Shown piece after piece: positions 43,229 through 51,789 of a stretch of DNA of 64,000 bases (position 1 is the first letter of the stretch; each line of letters starts with the position of its first letter). Source of the stretch: Alphaproteobacteria bacterium (GTDB lineage Bacteria; Pseudomonadota; Alphaproteobacteria; Micavibrionales; Micavibrionaceae); contig JAJFGR010000007.1 of the NCBI GenBank assembly GCA_021776025.1, positions 1-64,000 on the forward strand. The letters run 5' to 3'. The notes beneath the pieces are model-generated. The model saw only the letters and a program-made list of their open reading frames with translations. It made no database searches and was not told where the DNA came from. Position numbers and translations under genes: made by a program.

Positions 43229-43696
43229 TTATATTTTTGAACATTTTCCAATCTCTAGATGCGGGGTGCTATCTCCTTCTTTCAATTCCGTACCCAGCGC
43301 CTTAATTGTAGGCCTTACGTAACCATCTTCATCCACAACTTGAAACCGTAGAGTGTTTGAATTAAACCACAGGCTATGGTTTCCAAAACCACGACAGTCC
43401 ATGTTTTTATGCTCATTGAAACCACGGCAGAAGAAAATTGGAAAGCTTTCTCCAAGCTGATGAACAATGTAGTTCGCACCTTTATACATATCTGCAATAA
43501 TGACATCGTCTTTTGTAGTAGTACGGATTACGTATTTATTATCAGTACTAAACACTGTGGCACTCCATTCTTTACTTTGTTTAGAATATTTAAAGCCAGT
43601 AGACTGTTCTGCTATACATAGATAGCTCTCAGCAAGCGCCGGAAACGATAGGGTGCATAAAAATAGCATAAGTGTTGCTAGGGCTAGCGCTTTCAT
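43229..43696 (-). CDS. secreted hypothetical protein, 155 residues
   Basis: Signal peptide MKALALATLMLFLCTLSFPALA, then a beta-rich mature protein with three cysteines (YLCIAE, FFCRGF, DCRGFG and a late GKCSK make four). It has W-S-A-T-V-F and alternating strands. It overlaps the upstream gene by 4 bases. It belongs to a run of five secreted-protein genes on the minus strand. Function unknown. Confidence 0.55.
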   Translation of the reverse strand: MKALALATLMLFLCTLSFPALAESYLCIAEQSTGFKYSKQSKEWSATVFSTDNKYVIRTTTKDDVIIADMYKGANYIVHQLGESFPIFFCRGFNEHKNMDCRGFGNHSLWFNSNTLRFQVVDEDGYVRPTIKALGTELKEGDSTPHLEIGKCSKI

Positions 43697-44298
43697 TCTA
43701 GCTTCTCCAGTGCAGGTCGCAGAATTTGATCGAAAACTGGCATTTTTATATCAAGGAAATTGCCCACGTCTATACACATGGCAGCTTGGGTTTTATTTTC
43801 ACATGAGTATAATGAGAGCTGATTTAAGGTAATAACATCTTCAGTAATCAAGCGTTGAAGATTTTCTCCTTGAAAACCCATTGTATTTCTAAACAATGAT
43901 GCCCAGTTCAGGATCTCAATTTCATATGGTAGATCGCCTTTAGATAATGCTTTGGTTATACCTTCATTGGCAGATAAATATTCTTTTGAACGATCAATGT
44001 TAAATTCCAAGGAAAACAAAGCCTTTCCAGCTCTGTTTGTCTCACCAGATTTCATTTCACTTTCTAGCCACTGTTTTTCTTTAGGGGAGAGCAAGGGTAT
44101 TGCTTTGTTCATAGCGTGAAAATGCTTATTGAGATATTTTGCATAGGCAACACGACAGGGCTTTTCTAATGGCTGTGCCAATGATGCAGTATCCCATCCT
44201 ACCCCACACTCATCACGCCAATTCTCTTCAGCAACACACACAGGCGGGTTCAATAGAAAGATTAGAATAGTAACAAATAAACAGTACCAATACTTCAT
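43693..44298 (-). CDS. secreted hypothetical protein, 201 residues
   Basis: Signal peptide MKYWYCLFVTILIFLLNPPVCVA, then a helical domain with five cysteines that may pair. The ATG at 44298 is favoured over 44337 because it forms an ATGA junction with an upstream 20-codon frame and gives a clean signal peptide. No family recognised. Confidence 0.55.
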   Translation of the reverse strand: MKYWYCLFVTILIFLLNPPVCVAEENWRDECGVGWDTASLAQPLEKPCRVAYAKYLNKHFHAMNKAIPLLSPKEKQWLESEMKSGETNRAGKALFSLEFNIDRSKEYLSANEGITKALSKGDLPYEIEILNWASLFRNTMGFQGENLQRLITEDVITLNQLSLYSCENKTQAAMCIDVGNFLDIKMPVFDQILRPALEKLE

Positions 44299-44337
44299 AA
44301 CAGTAGCTCTCTTTGTATTATCCTCGCAACGATCCAA

Positions 44338-44718
44338 TCATACGGAGTGACAAGCATCTATGATATTTTTCAGCTTATCAGATGTTACAATGACGTTTGT
44401 ATTATAGAATAATTTTACTGTTGTTTTTGTTTTTCTAGTAAAATCAATAATGGCTGCGTTTGGTGCCTTTCCAAAAGATAAATAAATAGTACCTACTGTA
44501 GAGTTAGGAAGATACTTTACACTTTGTGAAATGGGTTCAAAAATTCCAACATCTAAACTGTCTATTCCCCCTGAAACACATTCGATAGCGCTCACAATGG
44601 GCCGGTTTAGCTCCGTCTGATAATAAGGTTCTTTTGCCCTCATAGTTTGAGGAGAAGAGGCACAAGCTGATATAAGCAAGATGCTGAATAAACCCAAAAA
44701 TGACCGAGTGAAGCGCAT
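44338..44718 (-). CDS. small lipoprotein of the secreted-protein run
   Basis: The N-terminus MRFTRSFLGLFSILLISAC ends in a lipobox (ISAC), so the protein is membrane-anchored by lipid. AAGGA lies 7 bases before ATG 44718. The 126-residue product ends at 44338 in IIDACHSV. A second frame that starts within its last codons reads MLVTPYDWIVARIIQRELLL and ends on the ATG of the next gene. A very similar tail ends the fragment at 45477. A frameshift at the end of this gene is therefore likely. Confidence 0.55.
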   Translation of the reverse strand: MRFTRSFLGLFSILLISACASSPQTMRAKEPYYQTELNRPIVSAIECVSGGIDSLDVGIFEPISQSVKYLPNSTVGTIYLSFGKAPNAAIIDFTRKTKTTVKLFYNTNVIVTSDKLKNIIDACHSV

Positions 44719-44769
44719 AGTATTATCCTTAATTGTCATCATCCCCTAATCTTTCTCTTTCATTTTTAC

Positions 44770-45117
44770 TCAGTTGCAAATGTCTTCGTATTTTGGCTGC
44801 GGGTAGATCCTGCAATCATACTGCCCTTTGATACTGCCGTTGTAATAGCGCCCCTTGGAGCCAGCGCCTAGCAAGCTTTCAACAACGCTTGGCGGTATAG
44901 AGCAGTAGTGGTAATAAATGCCATTGAGATTAATCAGCATATATTCGTTGCTCTCATCGTAACAAACACGATGTATAAAACTACTATCTGTAATCTTATT
45001 ACATTCCATAGATTTTGTGGGTACTGATCCGCGATATTTCACGTAGACACATTCAGAAGCAAAACTAGGTGAAGACAGCAAAAATAAAAAAATTGAGATG
45101 ATTAGTTTTGGTAACAT
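44770..45117 (-). CDS. secreted KTSC-domain protein
   Basis: Signal peptide MLPKLIISIFLFLLSSPSFA, then a KTSC-like domain of about 55 residues (SNEYMLINLNGIYYHYCSIPPSVVESLLGAGSKGRYYNGSIKGQYDC). KTSC is the small domain also found at the end of some lysyl-tRNA synthetases. Here it is exported and carries several cysteines. Role unknown. Confidence 0.65.
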   Translation of the reverse strand: MLPKLIISIFLFLLSSPSFASECVYVKYRGSVPTKSMECNKITDSSFIHRVCYDESNEYMLINLNGIYYHYCSIPPSVVESLLGAGSKGRYYNGSIKGQYDCRIYPQPKYEDICN

Positions 45118-45138
45118 CTATTTCTCTCCAAATTAGTT

Positions 45139-45480
45139 TTATTGGTGCTGATCTTTTACGTCTGATGCTTCACAGCTAGCGTAATTTGAAGCGTCATTTG
45201 CGAAGTTTATGGTACTATTCGCAAAATCAGCGGCTTCATCTGCATAGTCAGATAGTTTCCGGATATAATCATTAACTTCAGAAATATAACTGTCGATTTC
45301 CCACTGATCGCAGCCTCCACCAGAGTATGAATTCATACAATAAGGCACATTTGGCTTTGAATACGATCCTGGTGGGCTAGGAGGGCTTCCATAAAAGCTA
45401 GGCTCAGAGCAATATGCATAGGCCTGAGCTGGCATCATACTTAAAAAAAACAGAGCTGTTAAAAGCTGCCTATCCCTCAT
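45139..45480 (-). CDS. secreted helical protein with Pro/Gly/Tyr-rich start
   Basis: Signal peptide MRDRQLLTALFFLSMMPAQAYA, a loop segment rich in Pro, Ser, Gly and Tyr with three cysteines, then one long Ala/Asp-rich helix (ISEVNDYIRKLSDYADEAADFANSTINFANDASNYASC). The helix composition recalls the repeat protein at 46719 on the other strand. No family recognised. Confidence 0.55.
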   Translation of the reverse strand: MRDRQLLTALFFLSMMPAQAYAYCSEPSFYGSPPSPPGSYSKPNVPYCMNSYSGGGCDQWEIDSYISEVNDYIRKLSDYADEAADFANSTINFANDASNYASCEASDVKDQHQ

Positions 45481-45608
45481 AATGGGAGCTCCCTTTGCAA
45501 AAGTTTAGCTACAACCCAATCATAAGGCGCAACCTTTAATTTACCTGATATAGCCGTTTTACACTTTGGGCAGGCAATAATCAAATCATCTACGCGAGAG
45601 TGGTTTTG
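45477..45608 (-). pseudogene. 5'-truncated frame ending in PYDWVVAKLLQREL
   Basis: 43 codons are open from a TAG to a TGA that overlaps the start of the next gene (ATGA). The text has a CPKC pair (IIACPKCKTAISGKLKVAPYDW). No start codon with a ribosome site is seen, so it is probably the tail of a lost gene. Its last 16 residues resemble the out-of-frame tail after the lipoprotein gene at 44338. Confidence 0.35.
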
Positions 45609-45689
45609 CTAAAGTAGTGAAGAACATTTGCATATTAGCGGTCTATTCTATAATCTCGCCTCATACATTACTATTTTTGGAGCAGACGA

Positions 45690-45836
45690 ATGACCAGATT
45701 ATTTTTGGCTATATTTGCAATTGCCTTCCTGACACCCATCGTGGCTGATGCGCATGGAGGGGGATGCCGTAAGTCATCTCCTGCAGGCCAATGCTGCCAC
45801 ATGGATAACAGTACGGGCATAGTGCATTGTCATTAG
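45690..45836 (+). CDS. 48-residue secreted Cys/His-rich peptide
   Basis: ATG 45690 has GGAG 6-8 bases upstream. A signal peptide (MTRLFLAIFAIAFLTPIVADA) is followed by HGGGCRKSSPAGQCCHMDNSTGIVHCH. This Cys/His pattern recurs in small exported YHYH-like peptides of proteobacteria and suggests a metal site. It lies 24 bases before the M48 peptidase gene. Confidence 0.65.
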   Translation: MTRLFLAIFAIAFLTPIVADAHGGGCRKSSPAGQCCHMDNSTGIVHCH

Positions 45837-45860
45837 TGCCACTAATCAGGATTAATTAGC

Positions 45861-46703
45861 ATGAGGCTAGCACGTATAATATTTATGTTGATTATGCCGT
45901 TTTTTATGACGGCTTGTGCTGGCTCTGCCTACCAGTTGCCAAAAGTGGATCATGCTGAAATGATGCTGGTCGAGAATGAGATAAAAGCCGATGAAAAACC
46001 TCTAAAAGTTTACAAAAGAAGTAGCGCACATTACAAAAACAGAGTGGCAAAAATCGCAAAGCGGCTACAAAAAAGTGCGAAGTCATTATGCGATATATCT
46101 GAATACAATCCTTGTAATTTTGAGGTAAACTATAGCAACGAGGATACGGTAAACGCGTACGCGCATGAAAATAATAAAATCACGGTATTCAAGGGCTTTC
46201 TGCAGTATTTAAAAAATGACGAAGAAATGGCGGCGCTGATTGGTCATGAGATGGGCCACCATCTTGCGAACCATAACGAAGAGCAGCTGCAAAATGCACA
46301 GACAGGGGCGGCCGTATCGGGAATTGTCACTGCATTACTAATAGGGGCGGCAAACGCCAACAATCCTTACTATAATTCTTATCAGCAGCAGCAAGACCAA
46401 CAAGCTCTAGAGGATATGATGGTTGCAGGGTTTGAACTAGGAAAAATGAGTTATTCTAAGGAGCAAGAAAAAGAAGCAGATTTGCTTGCTGCTTATTTGC
46501 TTAGGCACGCGCGCTACGATCTCAAAAAGGCACAAAATTTAATGTACGTAATGTCAAAAATTGATGCTGATGAGGTTCCTGGAAAAGCCGCACTGCTAAG
46601 CAGTCACCCTCCAAGCTCAGCAAGGGTAGTCGCTTGGGAAAAAACTATAGATGAAATAAAAAGCAATGAAACAAAACTTCCCTATCTTAAAAATCAAAAC
46701 TAA
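45861..46703 (+). CDS. M48-family metallopeptidase lipoprotein
   Basis: An N-terminal lipobox (FFMTAC) shows lipid anchoring. The gluzincin site is LIGHEMGHHLANH near 128-140, with the third ligand in KEADLLAAYLL near 210. It resembles the BepA/LoiP class of periplasmic quality-control proteases. A Gln-rich insert (YQQQQDQQ) follows the active site. Its placement next to small exported proteins suggests that it processes them, which is inference. Confidence 0.85.
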   Translation: MRLARIIFMLIMPFFMTACAGSAYQLPKVDHAEMMLVENEIKADEKPLKVYKRSSAHYKNRVAKIAKRLQKSAKSLCDISEYNPCNFEVNYSNEDTVNAYAHENNKITVFKGFLQYLKNDEEMAALIGHEMGHHLANHNEEQLQNAQTGAAVSGIVTALLIGAANANNPYYNSYQQQQDQQALEDMMVAGFELGKMSYSKEQEKEADLLAAYLLRHARYDLKKAQNLMYVMSKIDADEVPGKAALLSSHPPSSARVVAWEKTIDEIKSNETKLPYLKNQN

Positions 46704-46718
46704 AGCAAGGATTGTACT

Positions 46719-47087
46719 ATGAAATACTCCGCGTTTTTTATTTCAATACTAATTTTTTTAACTCCTCTAAATACATACGCCCAAGACTGCTACGATGCTT
46801 ACAGTAGTGCTGATGATGCATATACATATGCAAGAAGAGGGTATAACTCTGATAATCTTGATGATTTGCAATATTATGCACGCAAAGCTAAAAACTCTGC
46901 CGAGGAAGCTATGAGTGCTGCCGAGGATTGTTATTGCGACGATGCTTACAGTAGTGCTGATGATGCATATACATATGCAAAAAGGGCTTACCGCGAAACT
47001 GATTTTGATAGCGCTCAGTACCAGATAAGAAGAGCTAAAAACGCAGCTGATGAAGCAATGTCAAATGCAGACGACTGCGGTACATGA
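46719..47087 (+). CDS. secreted protein with two 45-residue helical repeats
   Basis: After a signal peptide (MKYSAFFISILIFLTPLNTYA) come two near-identical units. Each starts with DAYSSADDAYTYA and ends with AKNxAxEAMSxAxDC, with a cysteine at either end of each unit (DCYDAY, DCYCDDAY, DDCGT). The DNA of the first 27 bases of each unit is also almost identical, so the duplication is recent. The end overlaps the next gene by 38 bases. Confidence 0.7.
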   Translation: MKYSAFFISILIFLTPLNTYAQDCYDAYSSADDAYTYARRGYNSDNLDDLQYYARKAKNSAEEAMSAAEDCYCDDAYSSADDAYTYAKRAYRETDFDSAQYQIRRAKNAADEAMSNADDCGT

Positions 47088-49026
47088 CACTAAAACCAAG
47101 GCGAACAAATTGAGTTTAGCAGAAAATGAAATAGAAGAACTTTTTGACGCTTCAATACCATTTATTGACACAATCAAAAAATTAATAAGTCCACACATAG
47201 GCCCATTCAAAGTTTCAAATGCCCATATTTTAAAATTGGATGGAAACAAAACAGAAGATCAATATCTCGTAATTCACAACTCTGACGAAGAAGAGATAGT
47301 CCCGATAGATGCAGTTGCTGTTTTTATAGACCTTCACGAAGAGCTAACACCAGACAGTCTAGAGGTTGCATACAAGCGCTCCCAAGAAATAAAGGCCATA
47401 CCAAAATCTGATGTGCAAGGCCCTCCAGATGGGGATATCGCAATGACGGTTTGTATTGTTCTAGCGCGAAGCAGCCTTTTAGCGTTGGAGGCAATTTCAG
47501 AGCAAATGGGCGAGATAAACAACACAATACCTTCGCATAAGTGGCCTGATGCTGTAGCTGTACTGTCTAGCGGAATTCTTAATTACACAGCAAATATTCC
47601 CGCCCATGATAGCTCAGGTGATTTTTATTTACCGACGCAGGATTACGCAGAAAGCGCACCCGCGCCATCAGTTTTTGTTCACAAAACCATCAGAGCTGGC
47701 GGCAAAAGCACAATAAACAAGGTTTTAGCTCTCATTATTCCTCGCTTAGCTATTTTCTTACCTAGCGCATCAGCATCATTGCCGAACTATAATGACTTCT
47801 TGGAAGACTTTCCCTCCCACGGAATAACCACCCAAACATATCAATTTAATTTATCGAACGATCTTATTCCCATGACACATGAGCAAGCTTTAGCTGCTCA
47901 ACTGCCAACTGACAGCTTTAATATTGTTTCAGAGAAACAGAAATTGGGTTCTGTACAATTTCAGAAGTGGCAGGACGGAGGGGTTTTTGTAGTTCGAGGC
48001 GCTTTTCCCATGGATTTATTTCTAGTTTTCCTGAGAGAAGTCGTTCCTAATATAGATGCGTCAGGTTTGCAGTTTTTTAGAAATTCTGAAACCCAAGTGT
48101 CGTATGTTTTACCCATGGGCGAAAAAGAGTTTTTTCAAACTCTTGACATTTTCCAACAACGCTCTAGCAATATCAGAATTGAGCGAGAAACAGCTAAAAT
48201 TCTACTGCAAAAAACAGAAGATGAAGGCACAAGTTCACCTTTCTCAGCTCGCCTTATGTTCGGCATTATTAAAACACGAGATATAGCCTTTTACGATAAA
48301 GAAGGGCGCAATAAATTTGACGATTTATATGAACCCGTAATCTCAAACTTTCGTAATGCTCGTGAAACTGCCCAAGATATACGCCAAAAGTGGGAAGACC
48401 ATAAAGAGAAGCTGGCATCTGGCGATATAGTTGATATCCAAGGTAGAACAGTAAAGATAAGTGAGAGCTTAGATAGGCCAATCAAACGAGATTTGGAAAG
48501 CTTTATAAATCTATCTGTGAGAACAATAAAACAGTCCATGCAAAATCTAACTAAAGAGCTTGAGGTTGATATTGGGTTTTTATTTAAAAAAGAGACAACC
48601 TTTCAAGATGGCCTCAAGAAACTTCAAACAAGTGATCCAGCTTTAGCAGACTATATTACTGGCGTGAGGCAATGGTCTGAACCATTAATTTTAATTCGTA
48701 ATAATGACCTCGAACATGGAGACTTTCCGCCTCCAAGAGTAACTTACAATCTAGATGCTTTACCCGTAACAGCTGAGGAGCCTGAAATAAATGGTAAGCC
48801 TATTACCGAGTTTACAGATGAAATCATTGATTGTATCTCCTGCTTTGTTGAGGAAGTTACCACACATTGCTTGCAAAGAAAGTTTCCTAAAGGCGTTGAT
48901 ATCAAAGAAACCACATTAGCGGAGAGAAGCCCTGAAAATCCTCTTCGCTTTGTCGTGACAGTGGTGACCGATCAAACAACGCCATGGAAGCTAACAGCAC
49001 ACACTTCAAAGTTTGAAGATGTCTAA
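47050..49026 (+). CDS. large island hypothetical protein with a HEPN-like motif
   Basis: A soluble 658-residue protein. Residues 40-120 (AVAVFIDLHEELTPDSLEVAYKRSQEIKAI) are laid out like DUF6602-type nuclease domains but lack the E-x-K. The C-terminal region has LILIRNNDLEHGDFPPPRV near 558, an R-x5-H of the HEPN ribonuclease kind, followed by a helix pair. The start is uncertain: ATGs at 47050 and 47065 lie in the previous gene, and a TTG at 47109 has AAGG before it. Its place at the cargo end of the island suits a defence role. Confidence 0.5.
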   Translation: MKQCQMQTTAVHDTKTKANKLSLAENEIEELFDASIPFIDTIKKLISPHIGPFKVSNAHILKLDGNKTEDQYLVIHNSDEEEIVPIDAVAVFIDLHEELTPDSLEVAYKRSQEIKAIPKSDVQGPPDGDIAMTVCIVLARSSLLALEAISEQMGEINNTIPSHKWPDAVAVLSSGILNYTANIPAHDSSGDFYLPTQDYAESAPAPSVFVHKTIRAGGKSTINKVLALIIPRLAIFLPSASASLPNYNDFLEDFPSHGITTQTYQFNLSNDLIPMTHEQALAAQLPTDSFNIVSEKQKLGSVQFQKWQDGGVFVVRGAFPMDLFLVFLREVVPNIDASGLQFFRNSETQVSYVLPMGEKEFFQTLDIFQQRSSNIRIERETAKILLQKTEDEGTSSPFSARLMFGIIKTRDIAFYDKEGRNKFDDLYEPVISNFRNARETAQDIRQKWEDHKEKLASGDIVDIQGRTVKISESLDRPIKRDLESFINLSVRTIKQSMQNLTKELEVDIGFLFKKETTFQDGLKKLQTSDPALADYITGVRQWSEPLILIRNNDLEHGDFPPPRVTYNLDALPVTAEEPEINGKPITEFTDEIIDCISCFVEEVTTHCLQRKFPKGVDIKETTLAERSPENPLRFVVTVVTDQTTPWKLTAHTSKFEDV

Positions 49027-49162
49027 AGTAATGCTAATGTCCGCTATTGGCCGAAGACAGACAAAAAGCCGGCTTAAAAATCAATTTGTTGGTACAAATG
49101 TTGGTATATGCAAAGTTAGCACCGGAAAGTCGGTTCACATATTAGTTAGAGAATGTGAACTT

Positions 49163-49182
49163 GGGGGCATAAAAGGGGGCAT
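49163..49182. promoter_or_regulatory. integrase arm-type sites at the right end of the island
   Basis: Two direct GGGGGCAT units (49163-49170 and 49175-49182) match those before the integrase at 37916. With the attR core 54 bases further on they complete the expected attachment region. The stretch 49027-49162 also has ATGTCCGC (49037) and TTGGTA repeats but no gene. Confidence 0.55.
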
Positions 49183-49235
49183 ATAAGAACAATGAGCAGT
49201 AAATGTTGTTTTATATCAATGTTTTAATTGTCTAT

Positions 49236-49258
49236 TTCAATTCTCCCCAGCAGCACCA
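49236..49258 (+). other. attR core of the tRNA-Thr island
   Basis: Exact 23-base copy of the 3' end of tRNA-Thr(GGT). The upstream tRNA part is absent. It marks the right border of the island, immediately after which the core porin gene ends. Confidence 0.9.
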
Positions 49259-49269
49259 TTTTTTCTTCC

Positions 49270-50679
49270 CTAAAAATCCCACTGTGCGCGGGTGTTATAG
49301 ACGATGGGGTCATCGTTGGCGACGACGGCGTTGCTGTCCGTATCAACAATCACGACATTGCTCATCAAGCGGATGCGATCGGTGAGATACCAGTTGATCC
49401 CGGCTGTGACATTATCAAGCTCACCGCCTGTTATGCCTGCGCCTGCGTCATTGAGGTCGGCATTCTCAAAGCGTCCGGCAAGTTCCCATGTGCCCCAGTC
49501 ACCATTTGATGGGTTAAAGGGTTTATTGGGTTTGACGCGGCCGAATTTACCAGTCTTGCCTGTATAGGGGCGCGTTTCACCGGTGAGAAAGACGCTGGCT
49601 TGTGCGTAGTAGCCATGAAATTCTGCATCGGCATTGCCGCCGTTTCGATTAACTTGGGTGTTGAAATATTCTCCCTGAATATTCACCGGGCCGAAAATGC
49701 CGGCTGCTTCAGCAACAAAAACATTCACGTCATCAACGGCTGCGAAAGAGCCTGTGTCGATAATATTATCGCCTTCTCCGGCCGGTTTGGCGGCAAAGCG
49801 CACAGAGCCGGTTGGGCGACGGTGGCTGAAGCCTGCACCGAGATGCAGGACGTTATCTTTTCCTGTGTTGGGGGAAAAGCCGAGGACGTTGATCGATCCG
49901 CGGACATCGATGTTGATGTCTTCATCATCGCCGGTTGCGTCATTGCCTGCATCTTCGTTGAATACACCTGCGGCGAGGGAGAAGTTTTCACCGCCACCTT
50001 TAACATTCACACCCAATTCTTCATCGCGTGTGAAAATGTTTGTGGGCGCAGAGCGTTCCAGAAACTGGATGTAGTTCGCGCTGGTATTTTGTTGGAGGCC
50101 GACGCTGGGTTTGGTGTTCCCTAATGTGATGTCGGCGGCATCAAGGCCGGAGTAGGTGAGGGAGACTTCTTTTAAGCTTACGCCTTCATCGGCGAAGTCC
50201 ACTTGAGTTTTGTAGCTAAAATCTTTGCCGAGCTTTCCTTTAAGTCCTAAACGCGCACGGCGCAAGTCGGCGCCGGATGCGTGATCTTTTTTATCATCCT
50301 GAAAGGCTGTTATATCGGCATGAACGCGGCCAAAAACTTGCGTCGAGTAGTTACCATCGGCGGATTCAATTTTGAGGGATGGGGCCATGCTGATTTTAAC
50401 GTTGCTATTTGAGCCGCCTGCTGCCGGTTGAATGGCTGCAATTTGCTGGGCGGTTGTGTCCTGTATATTTTGCACTTGTTTTTGCAATTTGATTTGCTGT
50501 TGTTTTTCTGCAGAACGTTCAGATTTTAGCGATTGAATTTCCTGCATCATGATGCGCATCTGCGCTTCCATCGCGGCAATGCGGTCGTCTTTATCATCGG
50601 CAAAGGCTGCCGTTGATAAAACAACACAAGACACGGTTACTGTTAAAAATCCAAGAACAGTATTTTTGGTTAAAAGCAT
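49270..50679 (-). CDS. OprO/OprP-like phosphate-selective porin
   Basis: Outer-membrane 16-strand trimeric porin. Signal peptide to about 28, then a coiled coil (DRIAAMEAQMRIMMQEIQSLKSER, 30-70). The barrel has the family start VFGRVHADI, ADLRRARLGLKGKLGKDFSYKTQVDFA and a terminal RAQWDF. It is 32 bases downstream of a PiT-like transporter gene, which supports phosphate as substrate. Confidence 0.88.
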   Translation of the reverse strand: MLLTKNTVLGFLTVTVSCVVLSTAAFADDKDDRIAAMEAQMRIMMQEIQSLKSERSAEKQQQIKLQKQVQNIQDTTAQQIAAIQPAAGGSNSNVKISMAPSLKIESADGNYSTQVFGRVHADITAFQDDKKDHASGADLRRARLGLKGKLGKDFSYKTQVDFADEGVSLKEVSLTYSGLDAADITLGNTKPSVGLQQNTSANYIQFLERSAPTNIFTRDEELGVNVKGGGENFSLAAGVFNEDAGNDATGDDEDINIDVRGSINVLGFSPNTGKDNVLHLGAGFSHRRPTGSVRFAAKPAGEGDNIIDTGSFAAVDDVNVFVAEAAGIFGPVNIQGEYFNTQVNRNGGNADAEFHGYYAQASVFLTGETRPYTGKTGKFGRVKPNKPFNPSNGDWGTWELAGRFENADLNDAGAGITGGELDNVTAGINWYLTDRIRLMSNVVIVDTDSNAVVANDDPIVYNTRAQWDF

Positions 50680-50711
50680 TTTTTTCTCCAGATTAAAAAT
50701 GTTTGTATTAA

Positions 50712-51680
50712 TTAATTCACAGCTTGCGGCATGAAGATGTAGTGAACTGATAGTACAATTGCGACAGAAACACTCAGCCCAATGATCATTTTCATGAAGT
50801 CTCTACCGATAATCGGGAAGACATAGCCGAATTTGTAATTCTCCCGATGCACAGTTGCAATGGCCAGTTCTCGTCCTGTGAGGATACCAACAAAGACCCA
50901 TGTTGTAGACATGGGGATGGAGTTGAGCTCTTTGAAGTACCAAAGGATCAATGCGTAGACACAATCGATAATCGTAGCGGAGCGAATAAAGCGCGAGCCG
51001 GTTTTTTCCAGTACGATGTTTTGGATTTTTCCGCCGTGAGTATAGAAAATAAAGCCAAGCCAAAAAACTAAAATGGCGAGCACGCCAGCGAGAATGTCAA
51101 CGGGAACCTGACGTGGCAGATACACTGCAATGTTGGCCATATCGTGGGATAGCCATGTGAACCAGAGGAAGCCGGTTGATAACCATTGGGCGGTGCGCCA
51201 AAACGCGCGCGTGCCTTTTTTAACCGTATTGAATTTTTCGTTGATGAAGTGCCCCATTATCATCCAGAGGCCATAAGCGGCCATTGCGGCGACGCCGTAA
51301 CCGACTACACTTTTAACGAGGACTTTTTCAAGGATGACGGTGGAGGCGAAGACTGATAGGACAAGGAAAGTTGTCGAAACCGGTATGCCGATCCTGGTTA
51401 AGAGCACCAACACGGCTGGCGCAGCAGCGTGATACCATTGGAATGTCACAGGGGGGATTTTTTCTAAACGTCCGTAAGAAATATCACCGTCATTTATGTG
51501 CCATCCGTAAACCAGTGTGAAGACTAAAACCAAGCTGGTTGCGGCCCAAAGCCAGTACCATTTAAAAACACGTGTGTTTGAGGCAATGAATGTTCCGAGT
51601 GTTTGGACCGAATCATTTCCGATAACCGAATACGCTGCCAGCAAAAAGCCAATCGCAGCGTAAATTGTCTGTAAATCCAT
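50712..51680 (-). CDS. PiT-like phosphate permease homologue
   Basis: About nine membrane helices. The inverted repeat signature of PiT transporters appears as YSVIGNDSVQTLGTFIAS near 20 and SHDMANIAVYLPR near 180, with MSTTWVFVGILTGRE near 258 and VSTTFLVLS near 105. It is shorter (322) than typical PiT (490). It probably moves phosphate together with the adjacent porin. No Pho box was certain. Confidence 0.75.
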   Translation of the reverse strand: MDLQTIYAAIGFLLAAYSVIGNDSVQTLGTFIASNTRVFKWYWLWAATSLVLVFTLVYGWHINDGDISYGRLEKIPPVTFQWYHAAAPAVLVLLTRIGIPVSTTFLVLSVFASTVILEKVLVKSVVGYGVAAMAAYGLWMIMGHFINEKFNTVKKGTRAFWRTAQWLSTGFLWFTWLSHDMANIAVYLPRQVPVDILAGVLAILVFWLGFIFYTHGGKIQNIVLEKTGSRFIRSATIIDCVYALILWYFKELNSIPMSTTWVFVGILTGRELAIATVHRENYKFGYVFPIIGRDFMKMIIGLSVSVAIVLSVHYIFMPQAVN

Positions 51681-51789
51681 CTTCTAAACCTTTTCTCAGT
51701 GGGCGTTAAAGTTCTCTCGTGAGAAAATGCTTAGCACTGAGATAATTTAAAAAACAGTCTTGTTCTTAAGTTTGTTTTGGTTAAAGTTG

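Noticed and set aside
49697-50124. Plus-strand open frames inside the porin gene
   Set aside because: They are antisense frames of a highly biased porin sequence, without start signals.
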